From Thereva unica (Eukaryota; Arthropoda; Insecta; Diptera; Therevidae): a stretch of 64,000 nucleotides of DNA. Where the stretch lies: assembly GCA_949987705.1 (NCBI GenBank), contig OX465282.1:125756310-125820309 (forward strand). The letters run 5' to 3'. Under the pieces are notes generated by a model. It was not told where the DNA came from and searched no databases. It saw only the letters and a list, made by a program, of their open reading frames with translations. This document shows positions 1 through 11,800 of this stretch, in pieces. Position 1 is the stretch's first letter; each line of letters opens with the position of its first letter. The position numbers and the translations under genes are program-made.

Positions 1-144
1 TCGAAAATATGATTTTTTGACCTGTTGATCTTGAATAAGATTTTTTTGGCACCACCCTTGAAAAAATACAAAATTTCCTTTATAATGATGTTTTTAAGGG
101 TTGTACAAATTTTCAGCCAGTTGCGAGTTTTAACGTAGTTTTAC

Positions 145-243
145 CTTCTTTTCGTCAATTTTGGCTAGTTCAAAGTCGTCGGCGTCAGCACAATTAAAGC
201 CTAACATTGCGATGCCAAGGGTAATAAATAACACGAACTGCAT
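145..243 (-). CDS. Small secreted protein B1, coding exon 1 (partial)
   Basis: The exon encodes 33 residues starting MQFVLFITLGIAML, a typical signal peptide, followed by an acidic stretch. It ends AAG|GTAAAA, a good splice donor at phase 0. The paralogue B2 at 39120..39837 has the same exon followed by a 382-bp intron and a second coding exon. By analogy exon 2 of B1 lies just left of the window. Compared with B2 the exon has a two-codon insertion (Ala-Asp), three amino-acid changes and one silent change. An AG acceptor-like site ends four bases before the ATG, and a GT donor at 323 would give a 76-bp leader intron. The function is unknown; a secreted effector-like protein is inferred. Confidence 0.6.
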
Positions 244-374
244 TTTCCTGAAAATAGTTTTAATATAACGAAAAAGAAAACTCATAAAAGACAATGTGAA
301 ATACCTAATCTCTTTAGTTATACCTCTGTCTGTGCTCTGTACTTCTGATGAATTAATTTAAAAAAGCTCTGGAG

Positions 375-384
375 TATTTATATA
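375..384 (-). promoter_or_regulatory. TATA box of B1
   Basis: TATATAAATA on the minus strand, 141 bp before the B1 ATG and identical in position and sequence to the box of B2. An ATTGG (CCAAT) box lies further upstream on the same strand. Confidence 0.6.
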
Positions 385-1071
385 AAGATTTTCTCCCACA
401 TTTACTAATATTTACAGGTAACGAGATACGAGTGTTTTTAACCAATCGGAATCAATAGTCTGGTGTGTTAAAATAAATATTTGCTTATTAATCAGTTGTG
501 ATTTGCAGCTGCTGTGTGTTTGTTGGAATATGATCTAAGACGGAATAGTTATTTTATATTTTTATTCTTAACACAGGGGCGGATCCAGAAGCAATTCTTA
601 GTGGGAGGGGGTGATCAAATTTTACTCAAAATCTGGTTATTATGTTTTCTGAATCGGTGTATAGTAAAATTTATAGTAAAAGGATATTTTCAAACGTTAG
701 TCTTTATAATGTGAACAATAACTGGATAAAGTTACAAATCAAAATATCTTATACAAGTTCTTTCTTGTTTTCAAATTTAGTTTCTTTCTTGCACTTTATG
801 ATGGTGAAAAAGAACATTTTTTGAACTTGAAAAAAAAGTGAAAAAAATCGAATCGAAAGTCGTAAATTTTTGCATTTTTTGATAAAAGTCAATTTTTCGA
901 AAAATTCCATCAGCATATGAAAAAATTAAGTAATAGTACAATAGAAATTGAGCTTTGCCAAAAAAAACTCAAATTTTTCGAAAAAAATTGACGAAAAAAT
1001 AATCTTGAAAAAAATATTCTTGCAATATTGGAACAATGCTCTGTTTTGAATACAATAATAATTTATTGTCA

Positions 1072-1260
1072 TCATGTTATTTTTAAAACAAGGGTATCAA
1101 CTGTCTCATCTAAATACCAGTACTTTTCATTATCGACTTTCAAAGCAAGTAAGTCCTTGACAGGAACACCCGCCGCGTTTGTTTCACATTGATTATTATA
1201 ATTCACAGCATCTAACAAATTAAAATTTTCACCTTCATTGCAATTAGAAATGTCATTCCG
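1072..1260 (-). CDS. Possible terminal exon of an unrecognised gene
   Basis: On the minus strand a pyrimidine-rich tract ends in an AG acceptor at 1261..1262. It is followed by 62 open codons and a TGA. The peptide is acidic and contains two cysteines spaced C-x17-C. I could not identify a convincing upstream exon: a candidate open stretch at about 1290..1375 has an acceptor but only a weak donor. The function is unknown, and it could be a chance open frame. Confidence 0.3.
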   Translation of the reverse strand, partial: RNDISNCNEGENFNLLDAVNYNNQCETNAAGVPVKDLLALKVDNEKYWYLDETVDTLVLKIT

Positions 1261-1399
1261 CTGAAAAATTTTAAATGACATTATCTACGATAAGGATTTA
1301 AACGTCCGGATCACTGTCCACACCAATAACATCTATAATGGACTCTGACCGGCCTGCCCTCTTTTCATAAAACCTTTAAAACAAGAAAAACAATTTTTT

Positions 1400-1696
1400 T
1401 TATAAAATATTAAATATTGTTGTATATTTAGAGTATGACAATTTCAGCATCTGACATAAGTAATTTTTAGTTGAGTCATTTCCGTTTTGGCAATCATTTT
1501 TCAGGATTTTCTCGGCCTCATCCAAACTTTTCTGAATTCCATCGCAAAATGGTTTAGGACAGACTGTCTTTGTCCTCATAGAACAGCATTGTTTGAGCCC
1601 TTTAAGAAGAAACACACTTTTTTTAATTTCTGGATAATCGCAATGAACACCAGCAATTACTACCAGAAAAACGCAAACAAATACGTTAAGTTTCAT
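1400..1696 (-). CDS. Small secreted cysteine protein A1
   Basis: A 98-residue protein with a clear signal peptide (MKLNVFVCVFLVVIAGVHC). The mature part is lysine-rich with six cysteines. From the second cysteine of the CC pair the spacing is C-x12-C-x17-C-x11-C, the same frame seen in the otherwise dissimilar proteins B2 and E, and with a shorter middle loop in C. The start is supported by the signal peptide and by conservation in the paralogue A2 (57983..58279). A1 and A2 differ at 11 of 98 residues but show only about two silent changes. An acceptor-like tctag ends four bases before the ATG, and a TATA box lies about 100 bp upstream. No known family was recognised; a secreted, possibly salivary effector is inferred. 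Confidence 0.75.
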   Translation of the reverse strand: MKLNVFVCVFLVVIAGVHCDYPEIKKSVFLLKGLKQCCSMRTKTVCPKPFCDGIQKSLDEAEKILKNDCQNGNDSTKNYLCQMLKLSYSKYTTIFNIL

Positions 1697-1791
1697 TTTT
1701 CTAGATAAACAATAAAAGCGTTTAATTAAAAATATGTGCTGATAATTTATCGCCTAAACACGGTTCTAATTACCTGTGAAAAAATCTGACA

Positions 1792-1799
1792 TATTTATA
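1792..1799 (-). promoter_or_regulatory. TATA box of A1
   Basis: TATAAATA on the minus strand, 103 bp before the ATG, preceded about 15 bp upstream by ATTGG. It is conserved in A2 at 58385..58392. A CAG|GTAATT donor-like site follows only 26 nt after the box, close to the expected transcription start, so a leader intron is uncertain here. Confidence 0.55.
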
Positions 1800-2022
1800 G
1801 GAAATTTTCCAATCATAGCCCCAAAAAAGTTTTAAACACGTTTAAGGAATTTTTTTTTGTTCAAGTTTTTATCCAATGGAAATCCGTGGGTTTAACCAAA
1901 TATTCTTTGCAAATATAAACACGATCGTTTACTTTTTAATCAGGTGCGTTGAGAAATATCTGGAAGTGTTTAAGAGTTGGTTTGAAACAGATTTTTCTGC
2001 TACAGCAAGCACCTAATACGGC

Positions 2023-2272
2023 GTTCACATCGCCTCGAAAGCACGCATTTTGGGCGAAAACACAATCGAAAGTAAGTATTTTATCATACAAATCGAAAAC
2101 AACTTGGGAAGCTGTTTTCGATGAAAACGACCACGAAAACAAGAAAAGTGTGGACAAGAACCCAAGTCAGCGTTCAGCACTTGTTATAAGCATGTCATTT
2201 TCGCGATATGAACAGCTCATTCGTTTTCCGAAAACACTTCTATGAAAACACGGTTTTTCGAGACGATGTGAA
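2023..2272. mobile_element. MITE of about 250 bp, family 1
   Basis: The ends are imperfect inverted repeats (GTTCACATCGCCTCGAAA at the left; ATTCACATCGTCTCGAAA read inward from the right). The interior has no long ORF. Related pieces lie at 7328..7475 (inverted) and 58617..58785. No target duplication could be fixed confidently. Confidence 0.5.
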
Positions 2273-2354
2273 TAAGGAGAAAATATTTTGTTCTTTATGT
2301 TTTAGTATTTATAAATTTTAAAGGCTTTTAAATATAGTATGCTACTTTGGTAGC

Positions 2355-2425
2355 AGGGGCGGCGCAAATGGTGCACTCGCACCTGGCGCAACTGGTCAGG
2401 GGCGCAATTTTAGAAATTAAAATTT
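2355..2425. repeat. CAGGGGCGgc-type repeat fragment
   Basis: About 70 bp matching the reverse complement of 59715..59790, with related words near 58980 and 61815. The CAGGGGCG start is reminiscent of hAT-type terminal repeats, but no transposase is visible. Confidence 0.35.
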
Positions 2426-3180
2426 AAAAAAAATTCTTGCAGTTTGTCTGGAAACCGTCAAATTTTTCGTAATCTTGATGGTAAACAGGAGGAGGAGTCT
2501 TTAATAACAAAATTTTTCGAGAAGAATAAAACATATTTGAAAAATGAAACAAATTTTTATAGTTAGAAAAAGCAATGCCAAAAAACCAATTTTTATTATC
2601 TCTTAATTACATTTTATTGTATTACACTCTACTGGCCGCAACATACAATTGTCCATGAGGAAATACTATGCCATGTATAAATAAAATTGTGGTTTAAAGT
2701 GTTTAAACTCTGTAAAATGTCACAAAAAAAGTTCTTACCGTTTAATTATTTGATAAAAAAATTTATTCATCTCTTTTTTTTTTTTAGAGATGCTGTACAT
2801 CATGGCACTCAACAGATTGAAAGAATAACCGTGTAGACCTTGAAAACCGGTTTTGCTGCTGCTGAAGGAATACTAATATAGTTACCTACAATGGTATTCA
2901 TCGAAAATGTAGTATGAGATCAATCTTCTAATTATACATTCATAAACTTCAAAAATCATTGTATTGGGTTATTAGCTTACAGCAAGTACACTGTTTCGGT
3001 GTTAGTACACAATGTGGATCGTATGAACGAATAAAATGTAAGGACAGCAGAGCAACAAGCGGAAAGGTGAAAGAAATATAAAAAAAAGAAGTGAGCGGGT
3101 ACTCCAATAAGAGATTATAAAAATCTATCCCGCCATAATTCAATCTTTAATGTGCATATAAAAACGGGCGAACGGGTAAC

Positions 3181-6100
3181 AAAGACCTCGGAAGGTTAGC
3201 AAGCCCTAATCACACCTCCCCGCGGTGCCCCCTGGGGTACTTCTTCGGAAGGAGCTAACGGGAGACGGGCGAATGGCGAGCTCTCTGCGCCACAAAACAG
3301 AGTTTTAAGTCGGTTGGGCTGAGGGTTAGCAACCCGCTCCCATAAAAAATACCATTGCTACGAATCGGCAAACAATGCCTCGGAACCGGATGGACAACAC
3401 GACGACGACCTTTGCTTTTCGAACAAGGACACGAATCAGATCATGGAATGTGAGAACACTGCTTGCTGAGGGACGGCTGGATGAAGTCCTCAACGAGATG
3501 AATCGATATAAAATCAAGATCATGGGACTTAGCGAGACCAGATGGCCCGATGCGGGGGAACATATCTGCCCAAACGGTGAGTCCTTCTTATATTCTGGTA
3601 GAAACGAAACTGAAAGCCGTAGGAGTGGCGTTGGCGTAATACTCACCAAAGAAGCCAGGTCCAGCCTCATTAGCTGGTCACCAGTTTCTGAGAGGATTAT
3701 TACCGTGCGCCTGCGTACCAGACTAAGAAATACTACGGTAGTCCAATGCTATGCTCCAACTGAAGAGGCAGAAGATGACATCAAGGACGAGTTCTATATG
3801 CGACTGAATGAGGTTTTTCGCTCTATTCCAAGGGGAGACATCATTGTTTTAATGGGTGACTTAAACGCACAGATCGGCCGTGACAACACCGGCCTTGAAC
3901 ATACAATTGGAAACCAAGGCCTAAGCCAAGTTACCCATAACAATGGTGAGCTTTTCGTTGACTTTTGTAGTTCCCACCAACTCATGGTAGGTGGAACTTA
4001 CTTTTGTCACAAGAAGATACACAAAGAGACCTGGGTATCGTCTGATGGTAGAACGAGGAATCAGATAGATCACGTGGCCGTCAGCTGCAGATGGAGAACT
4101 ATTCTTGAGGATGTCAGGAGTTTCAGGGGAGCGGATACTGGAAGCGACCACCATTTGGTAGTAGCAACTATTCGCCTTAAAATCGCCGCAATCAGAAACG
4201 TTCAACAAACTGCTAGAACCCGTAGACGGTTTAACATAGACCTCCTGCAGGAAAGCTTTAAAAAGCGGGAATTTGCTGGAAACCTACAAGACCTATTAAA
4301 CCAGCAAATCGTTTCTGAAGACACAAATATTGAAGAATTGTGGAGTACGACGAAGGGCGCGATATTGACGGCTGCGGAAATGAGCATCGGTTATGTCCAA
4401 AGAAACCAGCAACACGGGATCTCGGACACAACCTGGCAAAAAATAGAACGCAGAAGGGCCCTCAAAAATAACGTAAACTCTACAAACGACCCGGAAAGAC
4501 GTCACCAATTAGAACGGGAATACTCCCAATTACATCGGGAGGTTAAGAGAAGTGTCGTGCGTGATAAAAGGCAGCAGATAAATGAGCTCGCAGAAAAAGC
4601 GGAAAACGCGGCAAACACAGGCAACAGTAATGTGCTATACCAAATCACTAAACAGCTCTCGGGAAAGCACTCTACTAAAAAGCATGCCGTTAAGAGTGCG
4701 GATGGAAGGCTGCTGTGCAGCGACGAAGAGCAACTCCAAAGATGGAGAGATTACTTCTTCGCCGCCCTGAATGGTACACTTACACAGGAACCTCAGGAAA
4801 ACAACAACAATGCACAGCCAAAAAGAATCGCCACTCGGGCCCCATCCAAGACGGAAATAGTAACCGCAATTCATGCGATGGCCAATGGTAAAGCAGCAGG
4901 AAAAGATGGCATCCCGCCAGAATTGTTGAAAGCCGACTCAAGCCTCATAGCAGATGCGCTTCAGCCAATCCTAGAAATAGCATGGAACACTTGTACCTTT
5001 CCTTAGGATTGGACGGAAGGTATCATAGTCAAAATACCAAAAAAGGGGGACCTAACAATATGCGACAACTGGCGAGGTATCTGTTTATTATCTACTGTGG
5101 GCGAAATTTTGTCCCATATATTACTATCTAGGATAAGTGAGGCAGTTGACCGAACGCTTAGGAGGCAGCAGGCCGGATTCAGGAAGGGCCGCTCCTGTAT
5201 TGATCATATTAACACCTTGAGAATAATAGTGGAGCAGTCTACTGAATTCCGATCCCCCCTTTACCATGCTTTCGTAGACTATGAGAAAGCGTTCGACTCG
5301 GTTAATAGGAGTTTCATTTGGCAGGCACTACGGCGACGTGGACTGCCTGATAAAATAATAGAATTGATAAAAGCCCTATATAACAATTCCAAATGCAGAG
5401 TTCTCCATAATGGAAAATTATCCGACAGCTTTGAGGTCAGCTCAGGAGTACGACAAGGATGCCTACTTTCGCCTTTACTATTTCTTATAGTAATAAATGA
5501 CATCCTTGTCGGCGCTCTAGATAATAGAACAGGCGGCATACAATGGGGTTTGGTAGACCGTCTTAAGGATCTCGACTACGCCGATGATATCTGTTTGCTG
5601 GCCCACAGACACCAGGACCTCAAAAACATGTTAAACAATTTGGCAACAGAAAGTAGTCCGGCAGGCTTAAGGCTAAATCCGACTAAAACTAAAGAAATGC
5701 GGATAAATGCAAACACCATTGAACGAACAGCGCTGAATAACCGTGACGTGGAACTGGTAAATAAATTCTGCTACCTCGGTAGCATCATTACCGAAAATGG
5801 TGGGGCAGAAGAAGACGTAAGTTCCAGAATAAATAAAGCACGAGGCGCATATGCATGCCTGTCCCACATATGGAGATCAACGGTGATTTCCACTAACACC
5901 AAATTGTTCAACTCCAACGTTAAGGCAGTTCTTTTGTATGGTTGCGAAACATGGAAAGTCACCCAATTCATCACAGGGCGCCTACAAGTCTTCATCAACA
6001 GATGCCTTCGTCGTATCCTAAAAATCCGCTGGCAAGATAGAATTTCAAACGAAGAACTATGGCGCCGTGCCGGCCAAGAAAGGATAGACGACCAAATCAG

Positions 6101-6374
6101 GCGAAGGAAATGGAATTGGGTTGGCCACACCTTGCGACGCGAAAACGAAAATCTAGCCAAACAGGCCCTTGACTGGAATCCGCAAGGTTCCCGTCGAGTA
6201 GGAAGACCTAGAACAACGTGGAGAAGAACCCTACTAGAAGAAGCCGCAACAACTGGGAGATCCTGGTTGGAGCTAAGAGCTGTCGCGCAAAACAGAGTCC
6301 GCTGGAGGGCAACTGTTTCCGCCCTATGTCCCATGAGGGATTAAAGGAGTCTAAAGAAGAAAGAAGAAGAAGAT
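3181..6374 (+). mobile_element. RTE-like non-LTR retrotransposon, copy 1
   Basis: A nearly full-length LINE of about 3.2 kb with a single ORF and a GAA/AAG-rich 3' tail, as in RTE-type elements. It is highly similar over its whole length to copy 2 (13301..16496). The 5' end shares AGACCT...GTTAGCAAG with copy 2, but no clear target duplication was found. Other pieces of this or close families lie at 37395..37640, 41127..41262 and 62330..64000. Confidence 0.85.
3375..6344 (+). pseudogene. Endonuclease/reverse transcriptase of RTE copy 1, one nonsense codon
   Basis: A 989-codon frame. Residues about 15-260 are an APE-type endonuclease (SWNVRTLLAEG, GDLNAQIG, SDHHLV). The reverse transcriptase follows, with FVDYEKAFDSVN, SGVRQGCLLSPLLF and DYADD. 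The C-terminal region has RRILKIRWQDRISNEEL and GRPRTTWRRTL. A TAG at 5004..5006 replaces the glutamate codon present in copy 2; it is the only interruption. The copy also lacks six bases (two codons) near 5906 relative to copy 2. The frame before and after the TAG is the same, so readthrough would restore the product, but the element is probably inactive. Database entries of this type are often mislabelled craniofacial development protein 2-like. Confidence 0.85.
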
Positions 6375-7327
6375 AAAAATAATATATGTATGTATGTTAA
6401 TCGTATTGTTTTGAAACTATATACGTTCGTAAGGCATAGACAATTTTTTCTTGCCTAAAAATATAATTTTTTTCGTTGATTTCTTGGATGAAATAATTGT
6501 TTAAACAATTTTTGGCACATCTGAAACGGTTACATGAAGTTCCCTTATAATATATTACATTAAATTTACAGTTTCGCACGACTTTAAAAGCTTTATTTCA
6601 AAGAGAGATAAAGAATTAGTGAAGTTTACCGAAAAATCGTTTTTTGAAAAAGGTTTTTTTGGTTTTTCGATTTTTTATCGATGTTTTTCCATTGTGACAC
6701 TATCATTTTTTACGCCATCTAAAAGTAAAGGATTCAACGAAAAAAAATCCGTCTTCAAAAGTTTAAAAATCAAAATTTTGTTCGCCAAACTTTTTTGATT
6801 GAAAATGGGGTCTTTTTTTTTAAATTAAGGTCATAAAAACAAAACTAAACAACCAATCGCTTTGTAAAATTGGGCCTTTTCGAAACATGAAAATCTAAAC
6901 TTTCCTCAAATTTCATTAAAATTGGATCATTTTTGTGAAAGATAAAAATGATAAACGAAAACCTCGGTTTTTGACGTTTTTCTCCATTTTTTGAGATTAT
7001 GTCGAAAAATGGTTTGAGTGAAAGCTCTAGATTTCCTAATTATCTACAACTTTTACATTGAACGTTTTTCGATAAGAGGTCTAATTTTCTCAGAAATCGC
7101 AAAAAACACGAATAACCCCCTAAAACCCTCATTTTGACACCCCCGGTCCCCTTTTCCGGTCATCTGCTGCGGTGCTCTCGATTTTTCCTTGTTTAAGTAG
7201 CATTTCTACTAAATTTTCCCGCCATTCATATACTGCTAAGAGTTTTTCTAGTTCTTGGCTTTTCAAAAGTTCTTTTGCACTGGTCTACAAGGCAAACTCA
7301 AAATTTTAAAAAGTCGGACAAGGAAAA
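6375..7327. other. AT-rich intergenic stretch
   Basis: AT-rich, with many poly-A/T runs. No gene, coding exon or recognisable element was seen. A 60-codon minus-strand frame at 6397..6579 has five cysteines but no signal peptide or splice context and was not called. Confidence 0.4.
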
Positions 7328-7475
7328 TTACATGCGTATAACAAGTGCTGAACGCTGAATTGGGTTCTTGTCCACACTTTTCTTGTTTTCGTGGTCGTTT
7401 TCATCGAAGTTTCCAAGTTGTTTTCGATTTGTATGATAAAACACTTGTTTTCGATTGTGTTTTCGCCCAAAACGT
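7328..7475. repeat. Fragment of MITE family 1 (inverted)
   Basis: The reverse complement matches 2060..2190, including the TTTTCTTGTTTTCGTGGTCG word. Both termini are missing. Confidence 0.5.
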
Positions 7476-8029
7476 GATTTTTATTTGGCAAAACCGCGTG
7501 TATAACACATTTCGCTATGAACACATACATAAATGTTTGTTTGAAAACCAAAAATTTTGTTAGGAAATTGTATTTTTTGCACCTGTATCAAGCTTGGGAA
7601 AGTTTACTTTGAATTGTGAACTCAACTGGCAATTTTTCAAAAATGAACAAATGAACTGAACTTTATTTAATACTTAAATATAAATTTTTTTGCGGCGGCT
7701 TATAAAATTCAGATGTTCTTTTGGCTAAATCCAGTCTATAGACGAGCTTCTATTGGACACAAGGTTTCATTTTCATACTTTTATCCTTTGAAGATTTTAT
7801 TTTTTGGTTTTTTTTTTTGGAGGTTTTTATAATTTATATATTTTGTGCCTTGCTGTAAGTGTGGAATATTTGAAAAATTGTTTTAGTTCAGTTGGTAAGT
7901 TTGTACTAGGGTTACTTTTTGATTTAAAAAAAATTACTTAATTATTTCATGATTTGGTGAGAACTTACTATATAAAATTTGAAGATATATAATGAATTGC
8001 GGCTATAATTTTGAAGAAGCAAATTGGCA

Positions 8030-8265
8030 AACCCAAAATCGGAAAACCCAGGTTTTATCGGGGTTTCTATCGAGGTTTTGGGAAATTTCTTAATTTGCAT
8101 ATTGCATACTTTCGGGGGTTGGCATGTTGTTTCGGGGGTTGGCATGTTGTATACTTTCGGGGGTCGGAAAGACGTAATTTAAAAATAAAAACAACAGTAA
8201 AGTGATGAGAGCAAATTTATAACAAATAATTGATTTTTTAGAAACATATTTATTATTTTCTAGCG
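8030..8265. repeat. Dispersed repeat, inverted partner at 36190..36375
   Basis: Shares long stretches (for example GTCGGAAAGACGTAATTTAA) with the reverse complement of 36190..36375. It contains a short internal duplication of a TTTCGGGGGTTGGCATGTTG word. No coding potential was seen. A related ACACGGCTA word recurs near 8410 and 36412. Confidence 0.55.
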
Positions 8266-8888
8266 AGGATTTCGTGTAACAGTGTAAAAAATAACTCTTA
8301 ACTTCCGTTTAATTTTGAAATTTTTAAACATCGAAGTAGGCACTTCATGAAATTTCCCTTGTCGTTTTTTTAATGAACTCGATGGAAGAACTATATAGTT
8401 CATTAAAAAAACACGGCTAATGACAGCCACTACTACATACAGCGTCAGTCACGCCACTCGTTGCCACTACTACATGCAGCGTAAGCCACGCCCACTCACA
8501 CGGTTATGCGACACTTTGTCGCTTGGACATCCCGGCTAACCGTTTTATTAGACATTGTCACGTCAAAAATTCCAACTGACTTTTACAAAAAAATTTGTTA
8601 TGAAAGCAATTTTGAGGTTAGCAATATTTTAGAATCTCTAGCGAAAAAGGAAAATCGGCAAATTAATGCATGATCGGTGTTGTTAGTATCTGCAACTATA
8701 ATAATTGTTTTTAGATTTTGCTTAGTTTTAATATAATCTATAATGCACATTCGTTTTTTACTATTAATCAAAACTCTTTTGTTTCATTTTTTAAGTGTCT
8801 TCAATAGGTATTCAAATCAACGAAACATCCTTAATATCTTAAGTGTCTCATTGGTGAAAAATCTTCAGCCTAACACTCAACCTTCAAA
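8266..8888 (+). other. 5' flank of the latrotoxin-like gene
   Basis: Holds an imperfect 37-bp tandem pair around 8425..8490 (GCCACTACTACAT...CAGCGT). A cttcag acceptor-like site at 8863..8868 sits 20 bp before the ATG. No strong TATA box was identified. An in-frame TAA at 8871..8873 rules out an N-terminal extension of the gene on unspliced DNA. Confidence 0.4.
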
Positions 8889-11800
8889 ATGCTTCTGGAT
8901 ACTAAACAAAATAACCCTGATACATCAATTGTCCGTATCAAAAGGGATGACTCCACGCCCACCAAGGCAGAAACATGTAAGAACTTGGAGCTAGCATCAG
9001 CAATGCGAGGCCGTGCAGCAACTCTAGTCTCAGGGTTTGGAATAGGCAATTATTCATCAATACCATTCTTCGGAGAACTAATTCAACCTGCGGTAGGCCT
9101 AATTACAACTGGAATTCTAACATCTCAAGCATCAGCTGATATTGCCCTAATCGAAATGGACTGCGGTGATATACCATTTGATGAGATCAAAGAGCTTGTC
9201 AAGGAGAGATTTGACGCTGTTGATAAGGCTATTGATAGAAACTATGCTGCAATGCAAGATATTTCTAAAACTGTAACGAAAACTCTTGCTGCTGTTGAGC
9301 AAACGAGGTATGAAATGAATAGTCAGTTTGAGAAATTGTTCAATATACAAGCAGCCGGTGAAATATCGGTTGTGAATAGTTTCATACAAGATTTTGATAG
9401 TGAAAAAAAGAAAATTGATAATTATTCGAAGGCAAATTATATTGCCAATATTGATGAAATAAAATTGTTTTTGGGTTATCTTAAAGATTCAAGAATGGCT
9501 AAATATACTGATGCACTTGATACTATGCTTCAGAGGATACTCGATACAAGTGGTAGCGATGTCACGTTCTCTCAACTTTTTGCATTATTTTCTGGTGCAC
9601 GAACACTTCTGACGATGCCTCTTTTCCGGTATGAGCAATATTCTTATATTGCGGATTATTATTATGAAAATGGTAAATTGGACGATTTCAATAAACAATT
9701 TCAGAAACTGCGTGAAATTAAGCAAAGTTTTGGGAGAATTTTTGGTATTACAACAAGAATCAATAATATTACCGAAGAGATTACAGAAAAATATTCCATT
9801 GTTGATGATGATGAATTTGTTCAGACATTGACTAAGCAGATAAATGATTTGAACTTAGTCAAGGATAAGTTGGAAGAATTGAAACTGCCAACTCTTGATG
9901 TTGATCTAGTTCAGCTTAACTTGAACGAAGCATTGAATTTTACAATATCAACAATTGAAACACCATTTGGTGAGTGGAAAAGTGGCAGCACTGTAACGTA
10001 TGCAATACAATATAAAAATGGTAAAGAATTCTCGAATATTGGTGATTGGGCAACACCCATAGTGATTGGAGCCACAGCTAATCCGCTTGTAAAATTGCCA
10101 AGTAATAAAAACAACGCATTTACAAGACTTGTTTTCAGAAAGTTCAACGATAAAAATGCACAGCTAGTTCGTGTTATTAATGATCAGGCAGTTACTGAGT
10201 TTAGGGACATCAATAGGGATTTGTATAATGCTATGTCTGGTTTGTATCCTTCAGAAGTTGAAATAGATAAAATTTTGCAGACATTGATTCGGAATAATGC
10301 TGATGTTAAAGCAGCATTCGATCAAGGAAGGCAGGCAATACATGCTGCAGCAGCCTTTAAATCCTTGCCTGACAACATTCGAGATACATTATTGAGTATT
10401 GCCGACATCAACGCCCTCGACGACAATGGTTATACACCACTTCATATCGCTGCTGAAGTGGGTAATGCGAAATTTGTGAAAGTCTTATGTAAAAAAAATG
10501 CTTATGTTAATATGAAAACAATAGTTCACAAGCTAACACCTTTGAATCTAGCTGTACGTCAAGATGATATAGAAACTATTCAAAATTTACTTAACTGCAC
10601 TAATGTCGACGTTAATAAGGGTGATGATAAGAAAATGAAACCCTTACATACTGCTGTATCGCGTAATGCAACGGAAATTGTTAAAGTTTTATTAGAACAT
10701 GATAAAATTAATGTGAATGTAAAAGCAACAAGTGAAAACCTAACACCTTTGCACATGGCAGCAATGGGTAATTTTCATCAAATCGCAGAGCAGTTAAAAT
10801 CAAAAAAGAAGTTGGACTACAACGCTTTAAGTTCGACTATGCTAACACCACTTCATTTCGCTGTGAACAATGGTAGTTCAGAAATGTTAGACTTTTTGAT
10901 CAAGCAAAATGTTAATGTAAATGTAAGATCGACAACAAATTGGTCACCACTTCACTATGCAGTTTCTCTACGAAAAGAAGATGCCGCTTTTAAGCTGTTG
11001 AAGGTTAATGGGATTGATGTTAATGCAAAAAATTCGGACGGGTTTACACCATTGCATATTGCAGCTGGTACAGGACAAGAGAGTGTTGTTGAGAAGTTAT
11101 TGAATGATCCGCAAATACGTCTCGATGATACGACCAATGATGGCTTAACAGCGCTTCATATTGCTGCAATGCATAAAAATATTAATATTGTTAAGGCATT
11201 GGTGAATAAAGGTGCTAACAAAGAAGCTACAACTAAGAAAGGACTTACACCATTGTTAGCTGCTACGAAAAAAGGTAATTGGGATATTATACAATATCTC
11301 ATGCAAAATTCTGCAGAAGTATGTGCCAAAGATAATGATGGAAACGATATGTTGACCATATCTGCTGCAAATGGGCATCTAGATATTATGGAAAATTTGA
11401 TCGATGCCAAGTATCCTGTTGGTAATCTATTGAAAGCAGCACTTGAGAATGGTCACTTGGAAATAGTTCGAAAGTTAGTTGACCAAGGAAGAGTTGGTTC
11501 TGTTTGCACCGGTGCAGAACATACAATGGACTATAAATGTCTAGTGAACGAAGCTAGCAAATATAAATATCTAGATGTTATCGACTACCTTCTTGGTAAG
11601 GACAAAGCAACACCACTAGTAATTCCAGCAAAAACTGCAGCTAAGCATGGACATGTTAAGACATTAGAAAAATACATAAAACTACAAACCGAAGATATAA
11701 AGCCGCATTTTAACGATATAATGAAAATTGGTGTAGCATACGGCTGGTTTGGTATTGTTAAGTATCTGCATGAGCAACAACATGTTGCAATTAATAATCT

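Larger units (their letters stand above)
1..683. repeat. Duplicated block carrying gene B1
   Basis: This block is closely similar to 39619..40252, with scattered substitutions and small indels. It holds the coding exon 1, 5' leader and promoter of a small secreted-protein gene on the minus strand. The left end is cut by the window edge. The right end fades after about 683, in a stretch that includes a CAGGGGCGGATC-type repeat end. The similarity covers non-coding flanks, so this is a segmental copy rather than a retrocopy. Confidence 0.75.
1381..2187. repeat. Duplicated block carrying gene A1
   Basis: The block matches 57961..58785 nearly throughout, including the coding region, leader, TATA box, ATTGG box and the first part of the MITE at 2023..2272. 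The similarity stops abruptly inside the MITE (after GTTATA), which marks a duplication breakpoint. Confidence 0.75.

Noticed and set aside
1773..1780. CAG|GTAATT as the leader-intron donor of gene A1
   Set aside because: It lies only about 26 nt after the TATA box, roughly where transcription should start, so a 5' exon would be almost absent. It was kept only as an open question.
6397..6579. Cysteine-containing 60-codon minus-strand frame
   Set aside because: No signal peptide, no TATA/AG-ATG architecture, and the cysteine spacing does not match the family.
8743..8994. 83-codon frame with a hydrophobic start just upstream of the latrotoxin-like ATG
   Set aside because: It is in a different frame. 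The only good acceptor (8868) does not join it in frame, and an in-frame TAA at 8871 separates it from the main gene. It is not a signal-peptide exon on this evidence.
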